DNA of 64,000 bases from Diorhabda sublineata (taxonomy: Eukaryota > Arthropoda > Insecta > Coleoptera > Chrysomelidae): assembly GCF_026230105.1 (NCBI RefSeq), contig NC_079478.1:25683653-25747652 (forward strand), written 5' to 3'. Below are positions 37,030 through 49,646 of this stretch, one piece after another. Every line of letters starts with the position of its first letter. Position 1 is the first letter of the stretch. The translations under genes and the position numbers were made by a program. Below the pieces are notes generated by a model. The model saw only the letters and a list, made by a program, of their open reading frames with translations, searched no databases and was not told the DNA's origin.

Positions 37030-37877
37030 AGTGGTGGTGGAAACAGTGTTGAAGATGTGAATATTAAAATATTTTCACCTATTGGTACCTCTATATTTGA
37101 AATAATTTAATTAATTATCTTGGGTTTTGAGAACTGAATTTTTTTTAATAAGATTATTAGTTTATTCCTCTGCTTGGTTTCAATGCAATGGAATGATTAC
37201 TTTAACATTGAAATATAGAAAGAGGAAAATTGAAAATTTTTCAATCTATGATGAAATTGTTTGTAATGAAAAAAAATATTCAAATTATGAAGATACATTG
37301 ATCTATATTGCTTTCTGGTGAATCTTTAATGATTTTTATATGATGAAAATGGATATATGGTAATTAAGGAACAACTTCTACCCATTACATCTCCAACATC
37401 ATTACAATTTTTAGGAGCTACAAGAATCTCAACAAATATATTCAATGTAAATACACATTACCACGGGATATTTTGTGGTGTATATATAGAAATTGAACGA
37501 ATTTCAATTACAATCATGTTGTTCTATAGTGTAGATATAAAATCTGCTTTAACCTGATTCTCATTTGGAAATAATCGTTGAAAGTTGTTATACAATTAGT
37601 CAATCATGCCAAGTATATGGAATATATTCTTAAGAAAAATTACTCCTTGGAAATAACTATTTAACTACTAATAATAAAATGTACAATCTCTGCTACTCCC
37701 ATGGGAGCTAGAATATTACATTTTATAGCATGCTATGTTATGAGTAGGTTATTACATTCAGTTATAAACTTTTGATTCAATATTCATAAAAAATATTCTA
37801 ACGACTCCATATTAATTTCACTAGAATACAATTTTAATGAAGTTATGTTCATATTTGCTTTATACATATAATCAATT
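37030..37877. other. Unassigned DNA
   Basis: Open frames at 37127-37321 and 37357-37557 encode unplaced peptides. No element is recognised. Confidence 0.5.
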
Positions 37878-38009
37878 TACGAGGAGAATGTATTGAGATC
37901 AAGTTAGCTTAGACCAATTAAATGCATAAACAAAATATTGTGTTACCATAGCAACGAAAAATAAGTTATTAGAAGTGTAAGTGTACAGTTTGACGTCAAA
38001 ACTCTAAAT

Positions 38010-39000
38010 CAGAGTTACGCAATGAATTGGAAGGAAAAATATGTCCACTAAAATTGTGAAAATCAAGAATTTTAATTTCAAGCCGTAATCAAGTACCAGT
38101 ATTTAGAAGGGTTAAGAGGTAAGCAGATGTACGAAGATGCTTATCACCCTTATGTCCTTCGTATGCGACCGTGAAAAATTGAACTGCATGCTTCAAAAGA
38201 GGTAAATTTTCCATTGAAGATTATGACCGATCGGGAATGCCAGTTTCTGTGTCAGTCACTGAAAATATAGATGCAGTTCATGACATGATTTTATCAGACC
38301 GTCGAATTGGACTAAAACGGATATCTGAAGCACTGAAAATTTCATACGAACGCGTTCATCATATAGTTCACGTCAATTTGGACATGAGAAAAATTGCTTC
38401 AAAATGGATCCCCACATGTTTGAATGTTGACCAGAAGCGTGCAAGAGTAGAAGCATCGCGTTCGATCTGTGCTCGATTTGAAGACGATGTAGATTCTTGA
38501 ACCGAATTGTTACTATGGATGAGACTTGGGTACATTTCTACGATCCAGAAACAAAGTAACAATAGATGGAATGGCGACACTCTGGTTCTCCAAGACCTAA
38601 GAAGTTTCGTGTCTAAAAAATCTGCTGGAAAAGTTCAGTTTTTTGGGATTGACATGAAGTAATCATGATTGATTTTTTGAATAAGGGTAGAACAATAACT
38701 AGAACTGTAGATTACTATTACTGATTACTAACTACTCTACGGGAAAAAATTAAAGAGAAAAGACGCTAAAAGCTATCAAAAGTTGTTTTGTTTTTACAGG
38801 AGTTTTTGCCCCTGCACACAAATCTCATGTTGCTAAGCAAAATTCGTGATTTAGGGTTTGAATTACTAGAACACCCCCCTTATTTACCAGATTTGGTTCC
38901 TCAACTGAAAAAACGTTTAAAAGATCGTAAATTTTCTTCCAACGAGAAGGTAATAAAAATTATGGAGGTCTGGTTTGCAGAGCAAGAATAAGAATAAGAA
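38010..39000 (+). pseudogene. Mariner transposase, frameshifted and internally deleted
   Basis: The N-terminal part is in pieces up to 38230 (TACFKRGKFSIEDYDRSG). The frame at 38237-38500 is well preserved: TENIDAVHDMILSDRRIG, LKRISEALKISYERVHHIV and KWIPTCLNVDQKRARVEASR. A frameshift near 38500 leads to the first catalytic Asp (MDETWVHFYDPETK in the shifted frame) and then SAGKVQFFGIDMK. A deletion in the middle removes most of the second Asp region. The frame at 38788-38991 gives IRDLGFELLEHPPYLPDL, with a short deletion at the third Asp, and QLKKRLKDRKFSSNEKVIK. Among the mariners here this is one of the better preserved. Confidence 0.92.
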
Positions 39001-39009
39001 TAAGAATAA
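38984..39009. repeat. (AAGAAT)n short tandem repeat
   Basis: About four units of a hexanucleotide lie at the 3' end of the mariner transposase frame and put a stop codon into it. Confidence 0.9.
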
Positions 39010-39076
39010 AATATTTTGACATTGAAATTTTGCTTAGTTCTATAGTAGACTAAGAATTTTTCAATTTATCCTCGTA

Positions 39077-39879
39077 AAAGCGATCGCAGAGAAGTTATAT
39101 CAGTTCATAAGAAACTGTATTTTTTACATATTATCCATCTCAGGGTATAGGGAATTAATAAATTTTGGGAAATGTACACGTTTCCATATTTCATAGAAAT
39201 AACTTCAATACTAATTCATAGATAATCGATAAATTCTGTGAAAACATATCACATAATATCTGTTCTTAAACTGTGGATAGGAAATAGCACATTACGCTAG
39301 AAGTTCAAGACACCAAACAATATAATTGCAAATGAGATATGTGTACCAAGGAAATATAATTTCTATCCTTATAGTGAGGTGTCAAGAAAAAACGAGGCAG
39401 CTGGTAACACCTTTTATAGAATTGTAACTGATTAGGTAAAACCCATTTATCGAAGAGAAAAAGTGAACCAAAATACGTAGTGCACGTGATCAGGGTTGAG
39501 AACGCCAAAGCCGAGCATGTAACAGGACCGTACTCCGCAATTAAGAACTAATTTGAGATTCCATACAGCTGATCGATATTATAAATTATAAATAAATATA
39601 CACAATTATTATCGCAAAATAATACAACTTAAACGTGAAGTTTGGAATATATATGAAGTGAACAGCCAAAATATGGGACATATTCATTTAAAAATCAGGT
39701 ATTCACAACATTCAAGTTTTTACTTTATTATATTATTTAAAGCATCTTATTGATACCACCGACTACAGAAATCAAAATATTTAAATTGAAAGAGCAGATC
39801 AAAATTTTGATTTTCTATCTCTATAAACACATATTCTTATTCCTCATCCGATGACATTAAGCTTCAATTATTATTAATG
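39077..39879. other. Unassigned DNA
   Basis: No feature is recognised. The minus-strand frame at 39305-39508 is unplaced. Confidence 0.5.
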
Positions 39880-40290
39880 TTTATAATAAGGGGTTAAACT
39901 TGCATATCAATGTCTAGATTCCACATTTTGGTTTCAACCTCTTCCTGGAAACATCAAATACACTTTTTCCAATTCTTAGAATAGTTAGAATAGTTTTATG
40001 AAAAATATTTTGAGCGTCAGAAAATTTGAAAATTATATTTTCTGCTGCAATATATTGTTTTACATCTGACTATATCAACTCAATGGGATTGAGTTTGATA
40101 ATGGTGGGGCGGTGATCGAAAAATAGTTTTACTTTGTTTTTTGGCCAATTATTCAATAATGTTTGAATTATACTAATTTTTATGCTCTATGACAATTTAT
40201 TGCCCCTGTTGGAATTTTCTCAGGTTTCCTCTTCTGGTAAGACGCATTGTCTGATACAATACAGTTCTATTAAAGCTTCGGTAGAGTTTT
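39880..40290 (-). pseudogene. DDE transposase relic, second copy of the 34.9-kb family
   Basis: Minus-strand pieces in order are IVSDNASYQKRKPEKIPTGA (second catalytic Asp), then a shifted frame with IIKLNPIELI*SDVKQYI, which retains the third catalytic Glu in NPIEL. FKFSDAQNIFH and EEVETKMWNLDIDMQV follow near 39900-39960. The same ordered motifs occur at 34928-35700. It is more decayed and truncated on its 5' side. Confidence 0.72.
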
Positions 40291-42036
40291 TGAAAACCAA
40301 TTTTCGAAAGATAAACATACACACAATAAACTGTGCTGTTAATTGAACTCTCTAACTTTATAACAAATATAGAAATTATCTAAGTCAACTTTATAATTTA
40401 TAATAGTAGAAAAAAAAGCTTCTATTTAAATGAAATTTTGGAGGGCTCACCATTTAGCTTACGAAATGAAAGGAGGTCAAATAACTTGATATTCACAGTT
40501 AGACAATTAGATGAGAAACATATGAATACAGATCAAATAAGAAGAGAAGACATAGTGCTATAAGTAGAAGTGAATCAAAATGAACTTCTTAAATTTGTTG
40601 AGACACTTACATACACAGACATTTGACACTATATAAAAGCTCGTAGCATAGTTTTTTGAAACATTAACCACCTGATGGTTTTTTTATCCGGTCAAAAGTG
40701 CATCAAAGAATGCTTGCATTGAAGCTGAAGGAGTTGACCCAAATCTTATCCTTAATATGTCCAGCGGTCACCCATACAGGTAGTAAATTTTTCTATTTTC
40801 TTAATTTTAATAAGGTATTCTCACCTCCACACAATTATTCCTTCTTTTTCTAAAAATAAACAGTCTTGTCATCATTTTCTTACAATAAATTTTTAATAAC
40901 ATTAATTTTTGGTTAACATTAAGATGAAGCTTTTCAGCGGAGTATAGTTAATATCAACAACTTCATCAGTTGTATCTGTGTTGGACATATTTAAGAAAAT
41001 TACGCAGCAGACAAAAACAAACAATCCCACTGCAGTGTGATGATATGATGCCTTTCATGTACTACACCTGATGTAGCGGCTTATGCAGCGATGCGGCGTC
41101 CCTCACTTAGGTCGTAAGAAGATAAAATATCATGTATTATATAAACTTCTACTGAATATTGAGAAAAAGCGGTCACTTATTAATTTGCTTAAATGTGACT
41201 ATTATAAGCAGGAATCGTCAAGATCAGGTATTATTGGCGTTACTTGTGGTAAAATACAATACAGGGAGTTTTCGGAATTCATTTCTATTTCAAATAATAA
41301 ATTTCATCAAAAGTCAATCATATCCATCTTTTGAATGAATTTAAAAAAAAATCAATCGACTTGGTACTTCTGCAAACGTGAAAAAACTAGCTTGTATCGA
41401 ATCCTCACTCCAATTCAATTCTATTTAGGTATGCATTATAAAATGATACAGACTACAGAGCTGAAATATTTTTTCTTCATAGATAAGCAGAGAACATAGG
41501 TAAAGGAGGGAGAGCAACAAAAGGTCGCAAAATAGAACTAGTGCAAGTAGTTATATGATAAAATATATTTAGTCTCGAATAAGTTAATATGAGATAAGGA
41601 CACTCATCTGGAGAAGATTATGGTTTCCAGCCCTAACTCATCAATTGCCTGATAAATCCTCTAACCGTAGTTGCGGAATTGAAAAAAAGGAATAGCGGAT
41701 GGGAAGCAGCTAAGGAAAGAACATGTATATAGAGTGAAAATGATTCATCACACATAAGTAGACAAATATCTGTGCTTATATATTTCTTCTGTTTTCCTTG
41801 AACAGATAATACGAATTTTCACGAAAGTGTCTGGTATTTGCTCAAAATTTTCTATAAAGATTTTTGGAAGTGATAAAAAATATTTTGGTCGATATGAAGT
41901 AGCAATTTCCTGCAATCATGAAAATAGGAACTAAGATAATACAGTAGATCTCACAATTGAGTGAAAAAATGTCATCACAAATTTATTTGAACAATCTTAT
42001 TATTATTATTCCAAGAATTGTGGCAGTAACAAATTT
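40291..42036. other. Unassigned DNA
   Basis: No recognisable gene or element is seen. The frame at 41083-41334 (plus, 83 codons) is unplaced. Confidence 0.5.
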
Positions 42037-43455
42037 TAGAATTCAATCCAAGTTTTTGCCCACATAATCCATTCCTTAAATTTCAAAATAATACACTTCA
42101 ACAAAATTCACTTCTATATTGTCAACCTGAAGTCAGAACGGTGTCTTATATACCATAACTACTAGTATCCGTTATTTGTTCAATTTATACGACCGCATGT
42201 TTAGATATGGTCGGTGAGTTAGACTTGAAAGTATCGGCTGATTTGTTTATTATTCTTAAAGTGAATTATTTCTTCTGTGTTTATGATTGTAGTTTAGTTC
42301 CATATAGCTCTGTGAGACGATAGAACATGCTGTGATTCATATTTTTTTCAGCAAGATATCTTTTTGTGAAGATCGTATACCAATTATTTTCTATTTCGAA
42401 AATTTAGACTTGTAAGTTTTCAAGTAGGTAAAACCACGGAGTTATCGGTTTAAACTCGTTCATTGATCGTAAGTCCTCATAATCAAGGCAAAAGTACTAT
42501 TGTCAAATGAAAAATACCTGGTGGTAGTGTAGACTACAACGTGAAAAAATATGCGTCCACTAGAAGCTTTGACGGTAAAACTCATTCAGGGCTGCCTACA
42601 AAAGCCACAGCCCCTGAAGATGAGCAAATTTTTTTTATCAGTAAATGTGATCAAAGAATCACGGGCGCAGATCAATGAATCTAGGGATCTGCCTTTGCAT
42701 ACATCTTCATCGAAAATGAGATTGAGAGTAGCTGGCATTTTGGAATGTTGGCAGTTAAGGAAACTGTTTTAAGACGGAGGAGGTGGCAGTGGGCAATCGA
42801 ACATAAAGATTGGACGCATAAAGAGTGGAAGAGAGTTTTATGGAGTGATGCCTTCAAGCTTGAGGTTTTTGGGCCTAAGATAAGAATTTACGCAGCTAAA
42901 AGGAAAAAATGATCTTAGATCCATGTTCAATCCCGACTGTAACACACGAGGGAGGCTCTGTGATGGTTTGGGAATATTTTCGAGAATTTGCGACTGGAGA
43001 TTTGATAAAAATTGAAAGGATTTTGGAAAAAAAGGCTATGAAGAATTATTGCAGGAAAACGTTCTGATCAGAGCCTGATCAGCAGAAAATTTATTTTCCA
43101 GCATGACAAGGATCCCAAGCATTTCTTAAAGCTGTACAAAGAGTATTTGAAGAACTGGAAAGGAAGATTGTACAAAGTAATGATTTGGTCGTCAAAGTCA
43201 CCAGACCTCAACCCGATTGAGTTGTTGTAGGACAAATTGGTAAGGAAAGTCAGAAAGTGTTCTAATTCCAATTCACATTTTTGGAATATCCTAAAGAATG
43301 AATGGAAACAAATGCCAAAATTGTGCACCGAAATAATAAAAGCGAAAGAGAGTTACATCATTAGATCAAAAATTCAAATATGTAACAATCTGTCGTATTA
43401 TTTTTATTTGTTTTGTGTCGCGCAAAATATAGGGTGGGCCAAAATTTTTAACTGG
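42037..43455 (+). mobile_element. Tc1-like transposon, copy 1
   Basis: The right end, ttttaactgg to 43455 followed by TA, contains GGTGGGCCAAAA-type sequence. Its reverse complement resembles the left end (AGTTTTTGCCCACATAATC, about 42050), so short TIRs are likely. The transposase relic occupies 42460-43420. A second copy of the family lies 2.7 kb downstream in the same orientation, alignable by eye from ATCCATTCCTTAAATTTC (42067) to the 3' end. Confidence 0.8.
42460..43425 (+). pseudogene. Tc1-like transposase, frameshifted
   Basis: Plus-strand frames give VDYNVKKYASTRSFDGKTHS (helix-turn-helix region), QRITGADQ, HKEWKRVLWSDAFKLEVFG (first catalytic Asp in W-S-D), FQHDKDPKHFLKLYKEYLK (second Asp, H-D-x-D-P-K-H), SSKSPDLNPIELL*DKLVRK (third residue Glu in NPIE, with TAG for the usual W) and WNILKNEWKQMPKLCTEII. 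In the frame as read, 37 residues separate the second Asp and the Glu, against 34 in classical Tc1. All three catalytic residues persist, but there are several frameshifts and stops. Confidence 0.92.
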
Positions 43456-46094
43456 TAGAATCGATATAAAGCAACGAGCCTATTGCCATGTTCAAATTTA
43501 TACAAAAGTTGGAGGTTATAATAATAATTTCAAGCTTCACATTTTGAGAGTATATTTTCCCTTTCAAAACTTATGATGATAAATATTAGCTAAAAATGAA
43601 CAACTCCCTTATCTTTGTAATAAAATACTTGTAAATTTCATCCCAATTCTATCAACTTTATTAAAATAATTGAGATAATTTTTTGTGTAATATTGTCATT
43701 AGAAACGATTGAGAGATATAAATTCACTCACTGTTCTTGAAATTAGGAATGAGTATCTTTTGATTGTCCTTATATTATGGAAATGGGCCGTAGATTGTTA
43801 GCATACTTCAATTCCAATCAAGGAATTACATTTGTTTCCTTTAATCTATCAATGCAGCTAGAGAAATATTGGAACAGAGGAATATTGATAACAAGTCCAA
43901 TAAACAATTGTCCTAAGAAAATCATAAAAAGTGAAATAATTAATATAGTGTGTTGCCTCTCTAAATTATACAAGTCTATTTTGTTTTTTGCTACATTAGT
44001 AATTAGTTACTGAGGAACACTTTGAATTTTTGAAAGACTTCTGGGTGTATTATTTTATGCATTTAATGATCTGGTCTTCACTTCACTGAATTCGGTGAAT
44101 TTGGTGTCTCATCGAGTTTCAAGGTTTTGAATAAATGTTTTGGAGTGTGGATATGAATACTGTAAAAATTTCCCTCATGGAAAATAGCGATTTTGCTTTC
44201 TGTTAGTCAGTAAATTGTAGTATGATTAGATTTGTCACAGATGATCAAAAACTATATCGATAATTGACATACCCAACAAACTCTACTGTATACTTGTTTT
44301 TTTTACATTAAAATGGGAGTGCTTGAAGAATATTATTCACAAAATCTATATTAGAGTAAGAGAAAAATATCACAGGAATTTCTTCGCACACATTCGCTAA
44401 ATCGTTGGAGTAAATAATGATTATACCACATGAAATAGATACATCATCATATCAAAACCTCAGCCAATCGGCAACAAATCATCAAAAGTCGTTATTTGGT
44501 GTTTGAGATTGTTTTGATCTTGAAGTGACACCACAACGATCATGTTTAAATTTCAGATTGGTTGAATAAGTTACGTACCAGACATACCATTCGATTGTTG
44601 AAACAAATAAAATTATGGAAAATAATCTTTTGCCATAAAGTCTATTGAATATAATTTTGGGATTGATTTCGTGTTTGAGTTTCTCCTTCTAGAAAGTCAT
44701 GTACATGTCGCAAGGCAAAAGACGCAGCGTAAACCAGTCAGAGTAAATATAACCTTAGATAATCACTTTCAACAGATATTGCCTTCAGTAGTCTGTTGTT
44801 TGACTTGTTGGAAAGTTTCTGTCATCTTCAAGTTCAAATGGAGTCGAGATACCTCACATAGCTACGAGATCGAACACTTTGAATTGAATAGAGTTAAATA
44901 TTTTAAAGTATGTATCAAGCTCGACTGAAACGTGAAATCTTCATAATACGAGACAAAATTTTCTATACAATTGAATTCCTAACGTTCGTCTATATGTTTG
45001 TTGATAAGTTTTTAACAGGTAAACAAATCCTGACTGATTGATGGATAGATCAACTGTTATGAAAGTAAGTAGTGAGTCCAGAAAAATCATTTGAGGTTTT
45101 ACTTTGGAATTCTAGAATTTTTTTTGCTGATGATGGAAAATAATACTTTCTGTGAATTATAAAGGAGATAAGCATTCAGCTTGTAACAATTTTGTCTCAA
45201 ATTCAAACGGTAGATTTAATTTTGAAGGTGAGACATTGTTATTGAAATTTGCTTCGAAAATTGTTTTTAAGAAAGGAAAACAAGGTTAGATCCAAAAATA
45301 ATCGAAAACAAGTTCTTTGTAAGTTTGTTATGGTACAGAATTAGAAAATCAGAATATTTTCAAAGGATCCATAGACTTACTTTCAAAACTTCATCAAAAT
45401 AGCATAATGCTAGATAAAAAAAATGTTATCGTCATCTCACAGAAACGTATCATAATACGAACTTCAGTCGAGAAAATAGAGATGCGTTAAAGTTAATGAG
45501 AATAAACGAATTTCATATAAGACATTTTTGGCAAAATTGTTCCCAAGGCTACTATAATAGTAATTTAGGTTACAAAACCGGAAAATACTGTTTTGTAGGC
45601 CGATAAAGTGGATACCAGAACGAGCCATTGGCGAGTCGAGTTCGGAAAGACCTGCAAAATTAATTTTTATTTGCAAGAAGTACAATATTCGCTTAAGATC
45701 GACACTTCAACATGACTTTGAACAGGATAAACTGAAAAATTGCAGTAGTTTTGATATTTATGTTAATTGAAAACGTTGAATCTATCATGAGATGTGTATG
45801 AATTGGTGAGAATTGTCACAATATCGTAGTAGTATTTACAAAATAAATTTTCTGTATGGTAATTTTGATATATCAGTTTAGGGAATTTTATTATGCATCT
45901 GTGAATATATTTTCATGCGATTAAAAGTTTTCAACATTATAAAAATGAACGAACTGTCACTCGATTGTTAAACATAAGATAGTAATGAAATCAACGCATA
46001 GATTTTTATGAAAAACCGATTGAGACGACCGAAAAAACGCAAAAAGCTTCTGCTAATCCTCGATCTTTTTTAGTTTTATTTTTGAGCGAGATAT
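43456..46094. other. Unassigned DNA between the two Tc1-like copies
   Basis: No gene is recognised. Open frames at 43777-44013 (plus), 44671-44928 (plus) and 45464-45685 (minus) encode unplaced peptides without domain motifs. Confidence 0.5.
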
Positions 46095-47421
46095 ATTACA
46101 TATTTTGTACATTACATCATCCATTCCTTAAATTTCAGAATAATACAATAATAATAAAACAAAATTCTCTTTCATATTGTCTATTGTCAAGCGAAGGTAG
46201 AAACGGCTTCTCACAAACCAAAAATAATAGTGTCTCTGGTTTGTTATACGAGTGCATTTTTTTATTTTATCGGTGAGTGCGAATAGTTAAAACTCGCAAG
46301 TACTGGCTGATTTGTTTATTACTCTTTAACTGTGAATCACTTCTTCGTGTTTATGATTGTAGTTTAAGTTCTAGCTAGCCCTATGAAACGCAATAACGTG
46401 CTGTGATTCCTACTTTTTGGACCAACATATCTTTTTGTGAATATCGTATACAAATGGATTTCGCTTTCAAAAATACAGACTCGTAAGTTTTAAAATAGTA
46501 AAAACAAGAAACTATCAACTGAAACTCGTGCATTGATCGCATGTCTTTATAGTCTAGGCAGAAGTAACCGTACTATCACAGTTCATTTTAAAATACCTCG
46601 ACGTACTGTGAACTATAATGTGGAAAAATATGCATCCACCAGGAGCTTTAGCGATAGAAAACGTTCAGGGCGACATAGAAAAACCACAGCCACTAAAGAT
46701 AAACGTAAATTATTGATTAGTAAATTTTAACGACGACTCACGGCTCAGATAAATGAATCTAGTGATCTGCCTTTGAGTACTTTTACAGTGAAAGAAGAAA
46801 ACCTTATGGAAGGTGAGTGAGAAGTCTTATGGGCTGATAAGTCAAAATTTGAGGTCTGTGGATTTAAGAGAAGTGTTCGTCCACAGGTCAATTGAAAACG
46901 GATGCTAGATCCATGTGTAATCCCGACTGTAGAGGCTCATTGATTCAGTGATGGCTTGGATCTGGTAAAAACTGGGAGTTCCGAAGAAAAATGGCTATAA
47001 ACAATATTGAACATAATTGTAGCATCTGATAAGCTAAAAAATTATCTTCCAGTATGACAACTATCCTAAGTATTCCTTGAAACTGTGCAAATAGTATTCG
47101 AAAGAATTAAAGAGAAACAAATTGCTGAAAGTGTCGATTTCGTCTTTCAAAGTCTCAGGACCCCAACCCAATTGTGGGATGAATTAGATAGTGAAGTCAG
47201 AAAGCTTGTCGCGAACTTACAGTGAATGCCAAAATTGTGCTCCGAAATAATAACAGCAAAAGAGGTTTACATCGATGAATCAGAAATTTATTACAGACTG
47301 TAGTTTCATTGTTACTATATTCTTATCTATATTTGTTCTTCAAAATACAAATATCAAAATCAATTTTCTTTATTTGTTACGTATCGCGCTATCTATAGGG
47401 TGGGAAAAAACTTTTCACCAG
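46095..47421 (+). mobile_element. Tc1-like transposon, copy 2
   Basis: This copy has the same family and orientation as 42037-43455. Shared blocks include catccattccttaaatttc (about 46109), ggctgatttgtttatta, cttcgtgtttatgattgtag, gtgctgtgattc and the 3' region ending near the TA at 47422-47423. The right terminus contains CTATAGGGTGGGAAAAAACT. Transposase fragments run from about 46490 to 47280. Confidence 0.82.
46533..47285 (+). pseudogene. Tc1-like transposase relic, copy 2
   Basis: The frame at 46533-46730 encodes SLGRSNRTITVHFKIPRR and VNYNVEKYASTRSFSDRKRS, the N-terminal DNA-binding region. Further frames give WADKSKFEVCGFKRSVRP (first Asp; W-A-D for W-S-D), YLPV*QLS*VFLE (the second Asp region is lost), and LWDELDSEVRK, whose preceding NPIE is damaged, then MPKLCSEIITAKEVYI. 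It is more decayed than copy 1. Confidence 0.88.
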
Positions 47422-47423
47422 TA

Positions 47424-49291
47424 GTGTATATTTAAAGCTTGGTCTTGACAAATGAATGATGTTGAGCAACATGGATATTTTCTATAACACTACTTCGCTT
47501 TAAGAACTTGATTTTTCTGATTCAAATAATCACACAATCAATTTTCATTTTTATTTTTATAGCATCACTGTTATTTTATCACACATCACGGTGACAGTTT
47601 ATTAAGAAAAAGGGGGAGAAATTGAAATTAAAGATTTGTTTAACAGCCAAATAGATAAAGAAGAATTAGTAAATATAGGTTTTCTTTTGCTATTGTCATA
47701 AAAATCAAAAAAGAGAATTGATACCATTTAGCAATACCTCAAGAAATGATGCCCAACAAAAACTACAGTTTCAAAAAGCGTGCTTGTGATGCCCTTCCAC
47801 AAAAAAGCTGCTGTGTGAAAGTTCACCTTTTTTAATAAAATAAAACATAGATATTTCCAAGCATCATACAGCATTTTGAAAAAAAAAAAGTATAAACCAC
47901 TAGTTTGACATTGTTGATGAAATAGAAAGGGCAAATGATACCTTCTTGGTCATTTTTACTTACGTCTTTCAAAATAGTATCAAAATGCGTTGTTTACAAA
48001 ATAGGGAGGAGAAAGAATATGTTGCTCGAACTTTTTTATCATCCACCGCTATCGCTCGGAAGAAATATTGTTTTCGAATAGTAAATGTTACTTATATCAC
48101 TTATAGAAGCAAAAAACTATTGTTTAAAATTGTGTTGATGAACTTGATGAACTTGCTTACACAAGCCGAAAAAAATAACTAAATCACTTGAAAGCAGAAT
48201 AGCTTAATGTCATGTTTAGTAGATAACTACATAATATTGGGTTTGTTGTTGAAAAGCATGTATACAGGACTATTGGAGTAATATTTCGGTGAACTATTCC
48301 TTGTGGTAGCTGATCACTACTTAGATTGATTCGAAGCAGTATGACAGGTATGGTGATTATATCCTTTGAATAACTTAACCGCCTTATCTAAATGATGAGC
48401 TTTTACAAGCAAGATTACGCATATTGCATATCGAAAAATGAAGCTATTCCAGTTGGATTTAATATTTCGCGTGTAGGGTAAAAAAAAGCTATCCAACTTT
48501 AATCAGTCCCTATATACTTTATACTTAATCCACAAAGCCAGAGTTGCTGGAAACAGTGTGTGATAGAAAGACATCGACAAACTATATTTAATTGACCTCT
48601 TAATACTGATTTGAACGGATATTGATGAAACGACTGTGAGTGATGCAACTATTTTATAAACTTCCAAAAATACGTCTGTTTTACAATATTTACAGCGTGT
48701 TTCCTGTCAACCACGCAAATTCTCAACAGACAAATTATCAAACACCTATACTGAATGCCATGAGATTATATTAGAAAAATATATACAATCCTTTTCTGCC
48801 TTTCTAAAGTTGCCTAATATTCCGCAAAACTTTCTTCTTTAAGAACCTTTTCCTGTAAATAAAAAATACTATAAAAAATGTATTAGCCAAATTGGTTCAT
48901 CCGTTCATGCCGTGACCAAAAGATATAAAGATTTCTTTTCATATATACAAATTTATATTTATGAACTAAACCTTTAATTTGGAATATGTGATTTATGAAT
49001 TAGGAAAAGAGAAACTTATTATATCACTGCATATTCTTCTGTTCGGTCTTTTTATATGTCCGTCCGCATTGAACTCAAAAATTTTAAACAGCTTTCCATA
49101 CGGTTTCTACCATCGAATAGAGTCATTTATGAGGAATGTTTGAATATATGTATTGTCAAGGTTTTGAATTACTTGAAAAATGGGGATCATTGTTACGAAT
49201 GTCTAAGAAATTCACGCCCCTGAATCTATCGAAAAACAGGTCTATTCCTTCTAAGTTAGGATAAAACAATAGATAGCATCATATCTCACTA
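47424..49291. other. Unassigned DNA
   Basis: No recognisable element is seen. Open frames at 47728-47934 (minus) and 47946-48182 (plus) are unplaced. Confidence 0.5.
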
Positions 49292-49646
49292 GACGGGTCT
49301 TTCAAAACGTTGGCATACGAGTTATATCACTGCATTAAGCGAAAAAAATCGATTAAAAATCCCAAACAATCACAAGATATTATTATCGATCGTTGAATTT
49401 TTTGGCGTTTTTAGAGGGTAAAATGTTTCTTATTTATTTAAATTGCGATCGATAATAATATTCGTCGGAAAACCTTCGAGTACGTTGTAGAAACAAAAGT
49501 AAAATGGGGAAGCATCTAAATACTTTTATTGACTCTTGACCGATTAATATTTGCGTTATAGACATGTGATTGTTTGGTGATTTTTTATCGATTTTTTTCG
49601 CTTAATGCAATGATATAATCCGCATGCGACGCTTTGAATCACCCTG
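49292..49646. mobile_element. 355-bp MITE with about 80-bp TIRs
   Basis: The two ends are inverted repeats, sharing TTCAAA-CGT, TTATATCA-TGCATTAAGCG, AAAAAAATCGAT and CAAACAATCACA in mirrored order (left about 49292-49373, right about 49565-49646). Each end is flanked by TA (49290-49291, 49647-49648). The right terminus starts CAGGGTGATTCAAAGCG when read inward, like insect Tc1/mariner-superfamily ends. A second internal inverted repeat, TATTATTATCGATCG (about 49377) and CGATCGATAATAATA (about 49446), lies inside. There is no coding capacity. Confidence 0.88.

Larger units (their letters stand above)
37880..39074 (+). mobile_element. Mariner element with TIRs, defective
   Basis: The left terminus CGAGGAGAATGTATTGAGAT (from 37880) and the reverse complement of the right terminus (CGAGGATAAATTG..., ending 39074) match with small gaps through CTTAG. 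Each end is flanked by TA (37878-37879 and 39075-39076), the mariner target duplication. Length is 1195 bp, slightly below the 1.3 kb usual for mariners. The plus-strand transposase relic fills it. Confidence 0.88.
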
